Origin: Kutzneria buriramensis
GTDB taxonomy: Bacteria; Actinomycetota; Actinomycetes; Mycobacteriales; Pseudonocardiaceae
Assembly: GCF_003387475.1 (NCBI RefSeq)
Contig: NZ_QUNO01000008.1
Coordinates: forward strand, 310,001 to 374,000
Length of the DNA stretch: 64,000 nucleotides
Direction: 5' to 3'
The first letter of the stretch is position 1. The number at the start of each line of letters is the position of its first letter. The notes below the pieces were generated by a model, which did not search any database, had not been told where the DNA came from, and was given only the letters and a program-made list of their open reading frames with translations. The translations under genes were made by a program, and so were the position numbers. Positions 16,800-25,831 of this stretch are shown here, piece after piece.

Positions 16800-17518
16800 C
16801 GCGTTCCGGCCCTGTCGGTGCGGCGATGACCACGACGCGATGGCGGCAGCGCGGTTGGCGTCTGTCCAGCGGGACGGCACGTGCCTGTACCTGCACCGTG
16901 GATTCCTGCGGCCCGATTACCGAGGGCGGGGCGTCGGCTCGGGCCTGCTCGTGCGGGCCGAGGGCCGCATCCGGGAACTGGTGGCACAGCAGGGAACCGC
17001 GGTGCTCGGCGCGAGCGCGGCGCCTCCGAAGTGGAGGCGACGGCGTTGCTGCTGGATGTCGGCTACCACCGGGTGTTCAGCCTGGTGGAGTTGGAACTGG
17101 CCGACCTCGGGCAGCTGTCGGACGACAGGACGTTTCGGTTCTGACCAATCGGCCCGAGCGACAACCACGCCGCCTGGAAGACGGTCGTCGACTCCTACGC
17201 CGACGCCGACTTCATCCCGGAGTGGATCCGACGTGTTGGCGGGGCGTCTGGGAGGGCGCGCAGCTGGTCGGCGTTGCCTTGTGCGCGGTGAAAGGAAAGG
17301 TGGGTGAGATTCAGGAACTGAGTGTGCGAACTGAATACCGGCGTCGCGGGCTCGGCCGAGCGGTGCTGCTGGACGGCCTGCGCTGCCTGCGCGAGCACGG
17401 CGCGGTGACCGCCCGGCTGTACACCGGGACGGCCAATCCGCATCGGTCCTACGACCTGTACGAGAGCGTGGGATTCCGGCGGCGCAACGAGTTCGTCCGC
17501 TACCGCGAGCCCCTCTAG
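16800..17518 (+). pseudogene. Frameshifted tandem-GNAT acetyltransferase
   Basis: Pieces of one protein lie in successive frames. About 16830-17025 reads DDHDAMAAARLASVQRDG, LHRGFLRPDYRGRGVGSGLL; about 17025-17144 continues in another frame with EVEATALLLDVGYHRVFSL, VELELADLGQL; about 17152-17230 gives SDNHAAWKTVVDSYADADF; and about 17232-17518 gives VWEGAQLVGVALC to YESVGFRRRNEFVRYREPL. These join, in order, into a two-domain GNAT of the mycothiol-synthase-like type, so at least three frame changes have broken it, and the N-terminus is also shortened. Sequencing error could explain one change but not readily all of them. Confidence 0.8.
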
Positions 17519-18354
17519 ACGATCGGCGTCGCCGCCCCGCTGACGGTGACCCGCGGGTCGGCCGGGTCGAGGTCGACGGTCAGCGTGCTGGGGCGGCCCA
17601 TGTCCTCGCCCTGGTGGATGGTCAGCCGCACGGGCTCGGTGACGCGCTCGGTGGCCAGCAGGTAGCCGCCGAAGGCCGCGGCCGCCGCGCCGGTGGCGGG
17701 GTCCTCGATCACGCCGCCGACCGGGAACGGGTTGCGCGAGTGCCAGACGGTGTCGCTCTCCGGCCAGATGAGCTGCACGGTGGTCCAGCCGAACCGGGTC
17801 ATCAGCGTGGTGAGGCCGTCGAAGTCGTAGTTCAGCGACGCCAGCCGCGCCCGGGTGGACGGCACCAGCACCAGGTGGTGGTTGCCGGCGAAGGCGACGT
17901 GCGGCACGTGCTGGCTGTCGAGGTCGGCCGTGGACCAGCGCAGCGCGACCAGCGTCTCGGCGATCTCCTCCGGGGTGGCCTCCCGGGACGAGGTCGGCAC
18001 GCTCGTGAGGCTCGCCCGCGTGACGCCGTCGTCACCGATCGTGGTGGTGACGGGGATCTCACCGGCCTGCGTGTGGAAGAGCAACTGTCCGTGACCGTCC
18101 CGACCCGCCAGCGCCACCGCGGTGGCGATGGTGGCGTGCCCGCAGAACGCCACCTCGGCGAGCGGGCTGAAGTAGCGCACCCGGTACCCGTCGTCCGTCC
18201 CGGTGACGAAGGCCGTCTCCGAGTACCCGACCTCGGCGGCGATCTTCTGCTGGTCGGCGTCGTCCAGGCCGGTGGCGTCCAGCACCACGCCGGCGGGGTT
18301 GCCGCCGGCGGGCGTGGTCGTGAACGCCGCGTAGCGCAGCACGTCAGTGGTCAT
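17515..18354 (-). CDS. PhzF family phenazine biosynthesis-like isomerase
   Basis: 279 residues. The family hallmarks are an N-terminal FTTTPAGGNPAGVV segment, the catalytic glutamate region in VGYSETAFV, the CGHATIATA motif and DPATGAAAAAFGGYL near the C-terminus. PhzF-like proteins are epimerase-fold isomerases; outside phenazine clusters their substrates are mostly unknown. Two ATGs (18354, 18363) compete. Its stop codon overlaps that of the convergent acetyltransferase pseudogene in a CTAG. Confidence 0.9.
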   Translation of the reverse strand: MTTDVLRYAAFTTTPAGGNPAGVVLDATGLDDADQQKIAAEVGYSETAFVTGTDDGYRVRYFSPLAEVAFCGHATIATAVALAGRDGHGQLLFHTQAGEIPVTTTIGDDGVTRASLTSVPTSSREATPEEIAETLVALRWSTADLDSQHVPHVAFAGNHHLVLVPSTRARLASLNYDFDGLTTLMTRFGWTTVQLIWPESDTVWHSRNPFPVGGVIEDPATGAAAAAFGGYLLATERVTEPVRLTIHQGEDMGRPSTLTVDLDPADPRVTVSGAATPIV

Positions 18355-18534
18355 GCCGGCCATTGTCCCGTATCTAGACCAATCGGGTTCGTTAATGGGG
18401 CAGGGCCCTGCGCCAACCAGGTGAGCCGGACCACATCGAGGGGCAGACATGTGGGGCCCGTCCAGCGATTCGGGTAGCGCGAGCGGACCACACGATCGAT
18501 AGTCAACATGCGGAGCGGGAAGGGGTGATCGCCG

Positions 18535-19860
18535 ATGGCCGGTGTGATCACCCGAGCGGCCGCGGTGCCCCGCGCGCCCGTGCGGCTCTGGCGCTTCGCG
18601 CGCAAGTTCGGACGGTCCACGCCCGGTCGGCTGACCGGCATCGCCGCCGGGCTGGTGTTGCTGTCCATCGTGGTCGGCCTGGTCACCTCGACCGGCGTGC
18701 AGGGCAAGAGCGACGAGGTCCGCGACCTGGCCACCAGCGCGGAGCCGCTGAGCGTGGCGGCCCAGGACATCTACCGCGCGCTCCAGGACGCGGACGCCAC
18801 GGCGTCGAGCGCCTTTCTGGCCGGCGGCATCGAGCCGGCGGCGACCCGGCAGCAGTACCTGGCCGACATCGCGCAGGCGACCTCCGCGCTGACGCTGGAG
18901 GCCGGCACCCAGACCGCCGGCAATCCGCTGGAGACCTTGTCCAGCCAGCTGCCGATCTACACCGGACTGGTGGAGACCGCCCGCGCCAACAACCGGCAGG
19001 GTTTCCCGGTCGGCGCGGCCTATCTGCGCGAGGCGTCCGGCCTGATGCGGTCCACACTGCTGCCGGCCGCCGAGCAGCTGTACAAGGCGGAGAACGCCCG
19101 GCTCACCGCGGAGCAGGACACGGCGACGACCTTCCCGATCGGGGAAGTGGTGCTGCTGCTGATCACCTTCGGGCTGCTGTTCGCCGTGCAGTGGCACCTG
19201 CTGCGCACGACCAATCGCCTGATCAACACCGGCCTGCTGGTGGCCAGCGTGGCGGCGGCGGTCGCACTGCTGTGGACGTCGGCCGCGATGACCGCGGTGA
19301 CGCTGCACCTGGACAGCGCCGAACGGGACGGTTCCGACCAGGTCGCGGTGCTGGTGCAGGCCCGGTTCGCGGCCGTGCAGGCGCGGGCGGACGAGACGCT
19401 GACGCTGGTCGTGCGCGGCAACGGCCAGAGCTACCAGACCGACTATCTGACGGCGGCCAACCGGCTCGGCGGCCGCGACGGAAACGAGGGCCTGCTCGGG
19501 CAGGCGCGGGCGATGACCAAGGACCCGGCCGTGCGGTCGATGCTGGACAACGCGATCCAGGCGCAGCAGGCGTGGCTGACCGTGCACCGCCGCATCCGTG
19601 ACGCCGACAACGCCGGTCAGTACGGCCAGGCCGTGCAGGACAGCATCGGCACGAGCGCCAGCAGCAGCGGCACCCTGTTCGCCGACCTGGACAAGAACCT
19701 GGTGTCCGCATTGGACAGCGCCCGCGCCGCGTTCAACCAGGAGGCCTCGGCGGCCGACGCGTCGCTGACGCTGCTGCGGCCCGGCTTGATCGTCCTCGCG
19801 GTCGTGATCGGCGTAGCCTCGGGTCTCGGGATCTGGGAACGGTTGAGGGAGTACTGGTGA
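18535..19860 (+). CDS. glnX: GlnX-like transmembrane sensor protein of the glnX-glnH-pknG operon
   Basis: 441 residues. There are four membrane helices (about 33-55, 197-218, 228-248 and 415-435) and two extracytoplasmic helical regions between them. This is the topology and genomic position of GlnX, which in mycobacteria and corynebacteria relays amino-acid binding by GlnH to PknG. The identification rests mainly on the conserved operon order. ATG 18535 has AAGGGG nine bases upstream. The TGA overlaps the glnH GTG. Confidence 0.85.
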   Translation: MAGVITRAAAVPRAPVRLWRFARKFGRSTPGRLTGIAAGLVLLSIVVGLVTSTGVQGKSDEVRDLATSAEPLSVAAQDIYRALQDADATASSAFLAGGIEPAATRQQYLADIAQATSALTLEAGTQTAGNPLETLSSQLPIYTGLVETARANNRQGFPVGAAYLREASGLMRSTLLPAAEQLYKAENARLTAEQDTATTFPIGEVVLLLITFGLLFAVQWHLLRTTNRLINTGLLVASVAAAVALLWTSAAMTAVTLHLDSAERDGSDQVAVLVQARFAAVQARADETLTLVVRGNGQSYQTDYLTAANRLGGRDGNEGLLGQARAMTKDPAVRSMLDNAIQAQQAWLTVHRRIRDADNAGQYGQAVQDSIGTSASSSGTLFADLDKNLVSALDSARAAFNQEASAADASLTLLRPGLIVLAVVIGVASGLGIWERLREYW

Positions 19861-20828
19861 AGGCGGCGGTCCTGGTCACCGCGCTGGCGTTGGCGCTGGC
19901 GGGGTGTGGATCAGGCCTGGCCGTGCCGCGGGACAGCTCGCCCTCGGCGGCCATGCCGCAGCCGCCCGGCGTCGCCGGCTCGCCCGCGCCGACGACCAGC
20001 AGCGCGCCGGACACCTCCTGCGACGCCACGGCCAGCCTGCGCCCGAGCGGCCCGCTGCCGCCGCCCGGCCAGATGCCGACGAACTCCACCATGGACCGGA
20101 TCGTCCAGCGCGGCCGGCTGATCGCCGGCGTCGACCAGAACACCTACCCGATGGGCTTCCGCGACCCGGTCAGCGGCCAGGTCGAGGGCTTCGACATCGA
20201 CATGCTGCACGCCGTGTCGGAGGCGCTGTTCGGCGACCCGAACCGGATCCAGTTCAAGGCGATCACCTCCGCCGACCGGATCCCGGCGCTGCAACAGGGG
20301 CAGGTCGACATCGTGGCCCGCACCTTCACCATCGACTGCGCGCGGGCCCAGCAGGTCGCCTTCTCCACCGTGTACTTCTCGGCCGGGCAGCGGGTGCTGG
20401 TCGACAGCAACTCCACCGTCGCCGACATCGGCGGCCTGGCCGGCAAGAAGGTGTGCGCCACCAAGGGATCCACCTCGCTGGAGGCGCTGGCCGAGGTGTC
20501 CTCGCATCCACAGCTGGTGTCCGTGGACAACTGGACCGACTGCCTGGTGCTGATGCAGCAGGGGCAGGTCGACGCCACGTCCACCGACGACACCATCCTG
20601 GCCGGGCTGGCCGCCCAGGACCCGTACACCAAGGTGGTGGGGCCGACCTTCGCCGCCGAGCCGTACGGGCTGGCGGTGCCCAGGACCGACACCGACTTCG
20701 TCCGGTTCATCAACGCCGTGCTGGAGAAGATCCGCGCCGACGGCACCTGGACCGCCGACTACAAGCACTGGCTGGGCGACCGGCTCGGCCCGGTGCCCCA
20801 GCCGCCGACCGCGCGTTATCAGGACTGA
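19857..20828 (+). CDS. glnH: GlnH-like amino-acid-binding lipoprotein
   Basis: 323 residues, beginning at GTG 19857 inside the glnX stop (GTGA). A lipoprotein signal peptide has the lipobox LAGC at residues 14-17, followed by a Ser/Pro/Thr-rich tether, then a type 3 solute-binding domain from about residue 75 (MDRIVQRGRLIAGVDQNTYP, VEGFDIDMLHAVS, IVARTFTIDCARAQQVAFS). In related species GlnH senses aspartate and glutamate and signals through GlnX to PknG. No ABC permease is adjacent, which fits a sensory rather than transport role. Confidence 0.9.
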   Translation: MKAAVLVTALALALAGCGSGLAVPRDSSPSAAMPQPPGVAGSPAPTTSSAPDTSCDATASLRPSGPLPPPGQMPTNSTMDRIVQRGRLIAGVDQNTYPMGFRDPVSGQVEGFDIDMLHAVSEALFGDPNRIQFKAITSADRIPALQQGQVDIVARTFTIDCARAQQVAFSTVYFSAGQRVLVDSNSTVADIGGLAGKKVCATKGSTSLEALAEVSSHPQLVSVDNWTDCLVLMQQGQVDATSTDDTILAGLAAQDPYTKVVGPTFAAEPYGLAVPRTDTDFVRFINAVLEKIRADGTWTADYKHWLGDRLGPVPQPPTARYQD

Positions 20829-20831
20829 GCC

Positions 20832-22973
20832 ATGCCGACCGAACAGTGGGATCCCACCGCCGCCGGGCTGGCGCCGACCGGGCACACCGACGAGGTGTGG
20901 CGGCCGTCCAGCCAGGGCTCCAGACCCTTCACCGGGCCGTCCATCGGCCGCGGCGGCCTGGGCGCCGGGCTGGTGGAGGTGCCGCGGGTGCCGTACCGGG
21001 ACCCGGCGACCGCGGTGCTGGACGACCCGGTGGTGGCGGAGAACAAGCGGTTCTGCTCGCACTGCGGGTCCCGCGTCGGGCGCGGCGACGACGGCGTGCC
21101 CGGCCTGACCGAGGGGGTGTGCCCGCGCTGCGGGACGCCGTTCTCGTTCGTGCCCAAACTGCGGCCGGGCGAGGTGCTCGGCGGCCAGTACGAGGTGCTG
21201 GGCTGCCTCGCGTACGGCGGCCTCGGCTGGATCTACCTGGCCCGCGACCACAACGTGAACGACCGCTGGGTGGTGCTCAAGGGCCTGATCGACACCGGCG
21301 ACCCGGCCGCGATGGCCGCCGCGGTGGCCGAGCGCCGGTTCCTGGCCGAGGTCGAGCACCCGAACATCGTGCGGATCTACAACTTCGTGCAGCATCCCGA
21401 TCCGGTGACCGGCACGATGATCGGCTACATCGTGATGGAGTACGTCGGCGGCAACTCGCTGCGCGAGCTGGCCCTGGCCCGGCGGCGGCCGGACCGCCGG
21501 ATCGAGCCGATGCCGCTGCCGCAGGTGCTCGCCTACGGGCTGGAGATCCTGCCCGCGCTGGGGTATCTGCACGGCATCGGCCTGCTGTACTGCGATCTCA
21601 AGCCGGACAACGTGATCCAGACCGACGAGCAGCTCAAGCTGCTGGATCTCGGGGCCGTGCGGCGGATGGACGACTACGAGAGCCCGCTGTTCTTCACCGC
21701 CGGCTACAGCGCGCCCGAGCTGGGCCGGCGCGGACCGTCCATCGCGTCCGACCTGTACACCGTCGGCCGGATGATGGCCGTGCTGAGCTTCGAGTTCCCG
21801 GAGTACCGCAGCACGCGCAAGCACTCGCTGCCGGGGCCGGACGAGGTGCCGCTGTTCGAGATCTTCGAGTCCTACCACCGGTTCCTGCTGCGCGCCACGC
21901 ACGACCAGCCCGAGCAGCGGTTCCACTCCGCCGAAGACATGGCCGAGCAGCTGGTGGGCGTGCTGCGTGAGGTCGTGGCGCTGGGCGGCGAGCAGCCGCC
22001 GCCTCGGCTGTCCCGCATGTTCAGCACCGAGCGCCGGCCGTTCGGGCCCCGTGACGAGCTGCTGGCCCCCGAGCCGCACGAGGTCGCCGTCGGGCTGCCC
22101 GTGCCACAGGTCGACGCCGGCGACCCGTCCGCCGGCTTCCTCGCCACCGTCACCGGTGTCGATCCCGTGGCGATGATCCAGAGCCTGGACAACGCCCCGA
22201 CGGTGACGCCCGAGGTGCTGCTGCGGCGGGCCCGGGCGCTGATCGACCTGGAGGACCTGTCGGCGGCGACGTCCGCGTTGGACGATGCGGCCGAGGACGT
22301 GCCGGGGGACTGGCGGGTCAGCTGGTACCGGGGGCTCGTCGCGATCGCGCAGACCAAGCCGAAGGAAGCCAAGGTCGCCTTCGACGCCGTCTACGACATC
22401 CTGCCCGGCGAGCCCGCAGCCAAGCTGGCCTTGGCCGTCAGCGCCGAACTGTGCGGCGATCACGGCGCCGCCGCGCGGTACTACGAGCTGGTGTGGCGGA
22501 CCGACCACGGCTACGTCAGCGCCGCCTTCGGGCTGGCCCGGACGCGGCTCGCGCAGGGGCACCGGTCGTGGGCCGTGGAGATCCTCGACTCCGTGCCCGA
22601 CAGCTCCAGCCAGTACCTGTCCGCGCAGATCGGGGCGCTGAAGGTCCGGATCCGCGACCGGCGGCCGGCCGAGCTCACCGTCGCCGACCTCGTCGAGGCG
22701 GGCAACCGGCTGGACCGGCTCGTGCTGGACGTGCAGAAGCGCACCAAGCTCGCCGCCGACGTGCTGGGCACCGCCTTCGACTGGGTGCTCGCCGGCAAGC
22801 CCGGCGGCGACCACGGCGTGAGCACCGTGCTGGGGGTGGAGCTCACCGAGCGCGGGCTGCGGTTCGGGCTGGAGGAGTGCTACCGGACGTTGGCCCGGCT
22901 GGCCAGCTCGGTGACGGAACGGGTCGCTCTCGTCGATCGCGCCAACGCCGTCCGCCCCCGCACCGTGCGCTAG
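20832..22973 (+). CDS. pknG: Serine/threonine protein kinase PknG
   Basis: 713 residues. A rubredoxin-like metal site has Cys75-x2-Cys78 and Cys97-x2-Cys100, followed by a protein kinase domain (about 115-390) with catalytic Asp255 in CDLKPDN and the DLG variant (Asp272) of DFG, then a C-terminal TPR domain. This is the full PknG architecture. PknG phosphorylates the FHA regulator GarA/OdhI and so controls 2-oxoglutarate flux and redox balance. It follows glnH by three bases, completing the three-gene operon. Confidence 0.95.
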   Translation: MPTEQWDPTAAGLAPTGHTDEVWRPSSQGSRPFTGPSIGRGGLGAGLVEVPRVPYRDPATAVLDDPVVAENKRFCSHCGSRVGRGDDGVPGLTEGVCPRCGTPFSFVPKLRPGEVLGGQYEVLGCLAYGGLGWIYLARDHNVNDRWVVLKGLIDTGDPAAMAAAVAERRFLAEVEHPNIVRIYNFVQHPDPVTGTMIGYIVMEYVGGNSLRELALARRRPDRRIEPMPLPQVLAYGLEILPALGYLHGIGLLYCDLKPDNVIQTDEQLKLLDLGAVRRMDDYESPLFFTAGYSAPELGRRGPSIASDLYTVGRMMAVLSFEFPEYRSTRKHSLPGPDEVPLFEIFESYHRFLLRATHDQPEQRFHSAEDMAEQLVGVLREVVALGGEQPPPRLSRMFSTERRPFGPRDELLAPEPHEVAVGLPVPQVDAGDPSAGFLATVTGVDPVAMIQSLDNAPTVTPEVLLRRARALIDLEDLSAATSALDDAAEDVPGDWRVSWYRGLVAIAQTKPKEAKVAFDAVYDILPGEPAAKLALAVSAELCGDHGAAARYYELVWRTDHGYVSAAFGLARTRLAQGHRSWAVEILDSVPDSSSQYLSAQIGALKVRIRDRRPAELTVADLVEAGNRLDRLVLDVQKRTKLAADVLGTAFDWVLAGKPGGDHGVSTVLGVELTERGLRFGLEECYRTLARLASSVTERVALVDRANAVRPRTVR

Positions 22974-22979
22974 CGAGCG

Positions 22980-23285
22980 TCACCTCTGCGCCGTCGCACG
23001 CGGCGGGCTGCCGGTCGGGCTGCTCGCCAGGGTGGCGATCAGGACGCGGCCGGGAGTGGTGAGTTCGGCAGGAACGCGCTGTGCCGCCGTCGCGGGGCCG
23101 GTGGCGCGTACGAGGCCGGCATGCGCGAGGTGGCGGGCGGCGCTCTGGTCGCAGCAGGCCAGACCGTCGATGAACAGGTCGGGTTCGCGGCTGCCGGTGG
23201 TCTCGGCGCGGCCGGCGGCGACGGCGTGGAGCATCGCCAACTCACGTCGAGAGATGCTCACACGCGCCGGCATGGTGGTGGACAC
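22980..23285 (-). CDS. Small conserved hypothetical protein
   Basis: 101 residues. GTG 23285 is chosen because GAGGAG lies seven bases upstream. It starts with a SISRRELAMLHAVAAGRAE helix, then EPDLFIDGLACCDQSAARHLAHAGL, a pattern that resembles a short winged-helix-like fold. It may be a small DNA-binding protein, but that is only inference. It converges with pknG, with six bases between the two stops. Confidence 0.7.
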   Translation of the reverse strand: MSTTMPARVSISRRELAMLHAVAAGRAETTGSREPDLFIDGLACCDQSAARHLAHAGLVRATGPATAAQRVPAELTTPGRVLIATLASSPTGSPPRATAQR

Positions 23286-23537
23286 GGTTCGGCTCCTCGG
23301 ATCGACACGTTTTCCGCTGTGCTGCCGGAGATCGTCTCCGGAATCAGCGACACCAGAATGCTGTTGTGCCCGATCCGAGTCGACGACCTTGAACCAGGCG
23401 GAAAACTCGGCGGCCACAAGTGGACCGGCAACGGGGCGACCGCGAAACACCCGTCAGGCCGTAGCGCGGGCCGCGCGGCTGCGCCACGCTCACGCGGCAA
23501 GCCGCATCCTTGTCGGACGAGAGGAGAGGACTCGGCT

Positions 23538-24479
23538 ATGGCGTCCCAGCCGCTCACGTTTGCGCCGGGCGACGACCCGATCGGCCGGGTGCGCGAGTTC
23601 ATCGGCAACCCGGCGCTGCGCGCCTTGGTCGAGCAGTTCGGCGGCAGCTGGCCGGCGGGAGAACTGCCGGAGATTCTGCGGGCATTGGTCGAGTTCTCCG
23701 CCGTGTGGGACCAACGTCGGGGCGCCGGCCGGCTGGACATCCAGGACGACGCCGACTTCGACCGTGAGCGCGCCATGGCTGCGGTCGAGCAGCTCGGCCT
23801 CCGCGACCCGGCGCCACCACAGGAAAGCCGCTACGACTGGGTGCTCGTGCTCGGTGGCCTGGCAGCAGGATGCCGCCGGCGAACCATGTACCTGGTCAGG
23901 CTCCTGGTGGAGGGCGCCATCGAGACTGCCGGCGTCTGCATGCTCGGCTCGTTCCGTGACCTGCGGACGGACGAACTCACGGCGACCACCCGGTTCGCGA
24001 CGAGCGCTACCACCGAAGTGGACCTGCTGCTGGAGTTGGCCACGCGGGAGTTCCGGTCCGAACGGGCGTGGACGATCCAGGTGGACGGCGATCGGACAGC
24101 GACGCCACGCCTGGCACAGCTGCACGCGTGGCGGGTCGGCAAACCAGAGCTGCACGTGTTCGCTGCCCTCAGCAGCCAGCCCGAGCGGCGGGCCGCGAAC
24201 ACCGCCGACACCTACGAGCAGGCTGCCCGCACACTGATGTTCCCCCCGAAAACGCGACTGCTGGTGGTGACAACGCACCTGTATGCGCTGTACCAACACT
24301 TCGATGCCGTTCGAGTGTTGGGTCTACCGCATCAGCTGAGCGTCGAAACGGTCGGCACACCGCCGGAGGCTCGCGGCAGGACCTGGTCCACCACCTGGTA
24401 CCTGCAGGAAGTTCGCAGCGCTCTGCGGGCAGGCCTGCTGCTTGTCACCGCGGCCGAGTCACGGCGGCCGCCGCGATGA
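23538..24479 (+). CDS. Protein of unknown function, 313 residues
   Basis: ATG 23538 has a strong GAGGAGAGGA ribosome site 8 bases upstream. The N-terminal third is helical. The middle has YDWVLVLGGLAAGCRRRTMYL and LGSFRDLRTDEL, then TEVDLLLELATREF, and the C-terminus has TRLLVVTTHLYALYQHFDAVRVLG. The order VLGG, LG/R, THLY resembles DUF218 (SanA/ElyC-like) proteins, but the match is loose and I do not claim it. It lies alone in a lower-GC region between pknG and an ArsR-type gene. Confidence 0.65.
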   Translation: MASQPLTFAPGDDPIGRVREFIGNPALRALVEQFGGSWPAGELPEILRALVEFSAVWDQRRGAGRLDIQDDADFDRERAMAAVEQLGLRDPAPPQESRYDWVLVLGGLAAGCRRRTMYLVRLLVEGAIETAGVCMLGSFRDLRTDELTATTRFATSATTEVDLLLELATREFRSERAWTIQVDGDRTATPRLAQLHAWRVGKPELHVFAALSSQPERRAANTADTYEQAARTLMFPPKTRLLVVTTHLYALYQHFDAVRVLGLPHQLSVETVGTPPEARGRTWSTTWYLQEVRSALRAGLLLVTAAESRRPPR

Positions 24480-24790
24480 GCGATGTCGTCGGGAGCGCAC
24501 TCCAACCAACGAACATGAACTTCTGTCACGTCTGGTTCCGGCACCCCCCGGATGCACCGGAACCAGACGCGCGACAGGCATGTCAGAAGTGACACGCCGT
24601 CAGGTGCGCCGGCCCCGGTGCTCCCCGCTGCCACCGGGACCGACCACAACAGACTGGCGCGTGGCCGATCGGTGGTCGACAACGTTGAACGAGATGGAAA
24701 ACTCGTTGGCGAGAAGCGGTCACCCGGCAAGGCGGCAGGACCCGCGCGGGCTGGATGTCAGTTCCTGAGCCGTGTGGCGCGGACGCGCGG
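24480..24790. other. Non-coding stretch with a long hairpin and one inverted-repeat arm
   Basis: No supportable gene. It contains an 11-bp perfect stem (TCTGGTTCCGG at 24531-24541 with its complement at 24557-24567) extended by outer arms ACTTCTG/CAGAAGT (24519-24525 and 24584-24590). It also contains the left arm (24664-24704) of the imperfect inverted repeat that flanks the ArsR-type gene. The hairpin may be the terminator of the preceding gene. Confidence 0.6.
24664..24704. repeat. Left arm of imperfect inverted repeat flanking the ArsR-type gene
   Basis: Shares GCCGATCGG, GGTC-ACA, GTTGAACGAG and GGAAAACTC in the same order with the reverse complement of 25860-25920, lacking one 20-bp subrepeat. 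Confidence 0.7.
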
Positions 24791-25831
24791 TCACGCCCCC
24801 GACAGCCACCGCCGGTCCCCGGAGGCCGGGCGGAACAGCGTGCCGTTGGTGATCTGTTGGTGGCAGGTGTCCAGCAGTTGTTCGCCCAGAGGGGTCACGA
24901 CGTGACGTACGACGTTGCCGCGCCGGACGCTGCAGATGAGGCCGGCCTGGCGCAGCACGGTGGCGTGCTTGCTGGCGGCGGCAGGTGAGGCGTGAATGCA
25001 CCTGGCCAGGTCGGTGGTGGAGCGCGGCACGCGCAGTGCACACAGGACCTGTGCTCGGGTGCCGCCGAGGAGGCTGGCCAGCGCGGTCGGATCGTCGGCC
25101 CTGACGGAGGCGTCGGTGATGGGGTAGACCAGCACCGGGGGGAGTTCGGGGTCGACGAAGGGCACCGGAGTGCCCCAGCAGAAGTACGAGGGGATGAACG
25201 TCACGCCGCGCCCGCGCAACTGGATCTCGCGGTCATGGGGAAAGTCGGCGTGCAGGACGGGTGGGGCCCATCGAAAGCAGCCCGACAGGTTGTTGAGCAG
25301 TCCCTCGACACCTGTGGCCGCGATGTCCTGGGTCCGCACGGTTCGGTCGTTGCGGACCGCCCGGTCGATGCCGGACCAGTGCGGGGCCAGGACCAGGTCG
25401 TGGTACCAGGACATCGCGTCCCGCAGCGCGCGCACCGCGTCGAGATCGCCGGCGGCGAGCCGGCCGATCTCGGCCGACGGCGTTCGGTCGAGAAAGGGCG
25501 ACGTCAGCTCGATGGCCAGCCGCCTGGCCGGGGTGCTGAGCACGGTGTCCAGCACGGCGGTGAAGTCGTCGGTGTCCTGGTACGGCGTGAGGAAGTCCGG
25601 GAAGGGGCCGTGCAACGGTTTCAGCTCGGTCAGCACGGCGAGGTGTCGGCGGCTGGGCGGGGTGCGGTTCAGGCGCTCCAGCGCCGGCGTTCGCCACAGC
25701 GCGTGCCTGGACGGGACGTGGCGGTGGCGCAGGGCATCCAGGCTGAGAACCAGTTCCCAGGTCGGGTGCGGATGGGTGGCGATTCGGGTACGCGCCAGAT
25801 CGTCGGCGGTGAAATGCAACCGCAGTGTCAT
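24791..25831 (-). CDS. ArsR-type winged-helix regulator with N-terminal DUF5937-like domain
   Basis: 346 residues. A long N-terminal domain (1-250) begins MTLRLHFTADDLARTRI and ends at VPFVDPELPPVLVYP; it is followed by an ArsR-like winged helix (about 262-335) with LLGGTRAQVLCAL, TTDLARCIHASPAAASKHATVLRQAGL and VVRHVVTPLGEQLL. This architecture is common in actinobacteria and its ligand is unknown. ATG 25831 is chosen. The upstream region contains two copies of ATTGAACGAG 20 bp apart, which may be its own operator. Confidence 0.85.
   Translation of the reverse strand: MTLRLHFTADDLARTRIATHPHPTWELVLSLDALRHRHVPSRHALWRTPALERLNRTPPSRRHLAVLTELKPLHGPFPDFLTPYQDTDDFTAVLDTVLSTPARRLAIELTSPFLDRTPSAEIGRLAAGDLDAVRALRDAMSWYHDLVLAPHWSGIDRAVRNDRTVRTQDIAATGVEGLLNNLSGCFRWAPPVLHADFPHDREIQLRGRGVTFIPSYFCWGTPVPFVDPELPPVLVYPITDASVRADDPTALASLLGGTRAQVLCALRVPRSTTDLARCIHASPAAASKHATVLRQAGLICSVRRGNVVRHVVTPLGEQLLDTCHQQITNGTLFRPASGDRRWLSGA

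Noticed and set aside
18366-18383. Second DasR-like site TCTAGACCAAT upstream of glnX
   Set aside because: Only the right half matches the dre consensus (about 11 of 16 positions); not enough to call.
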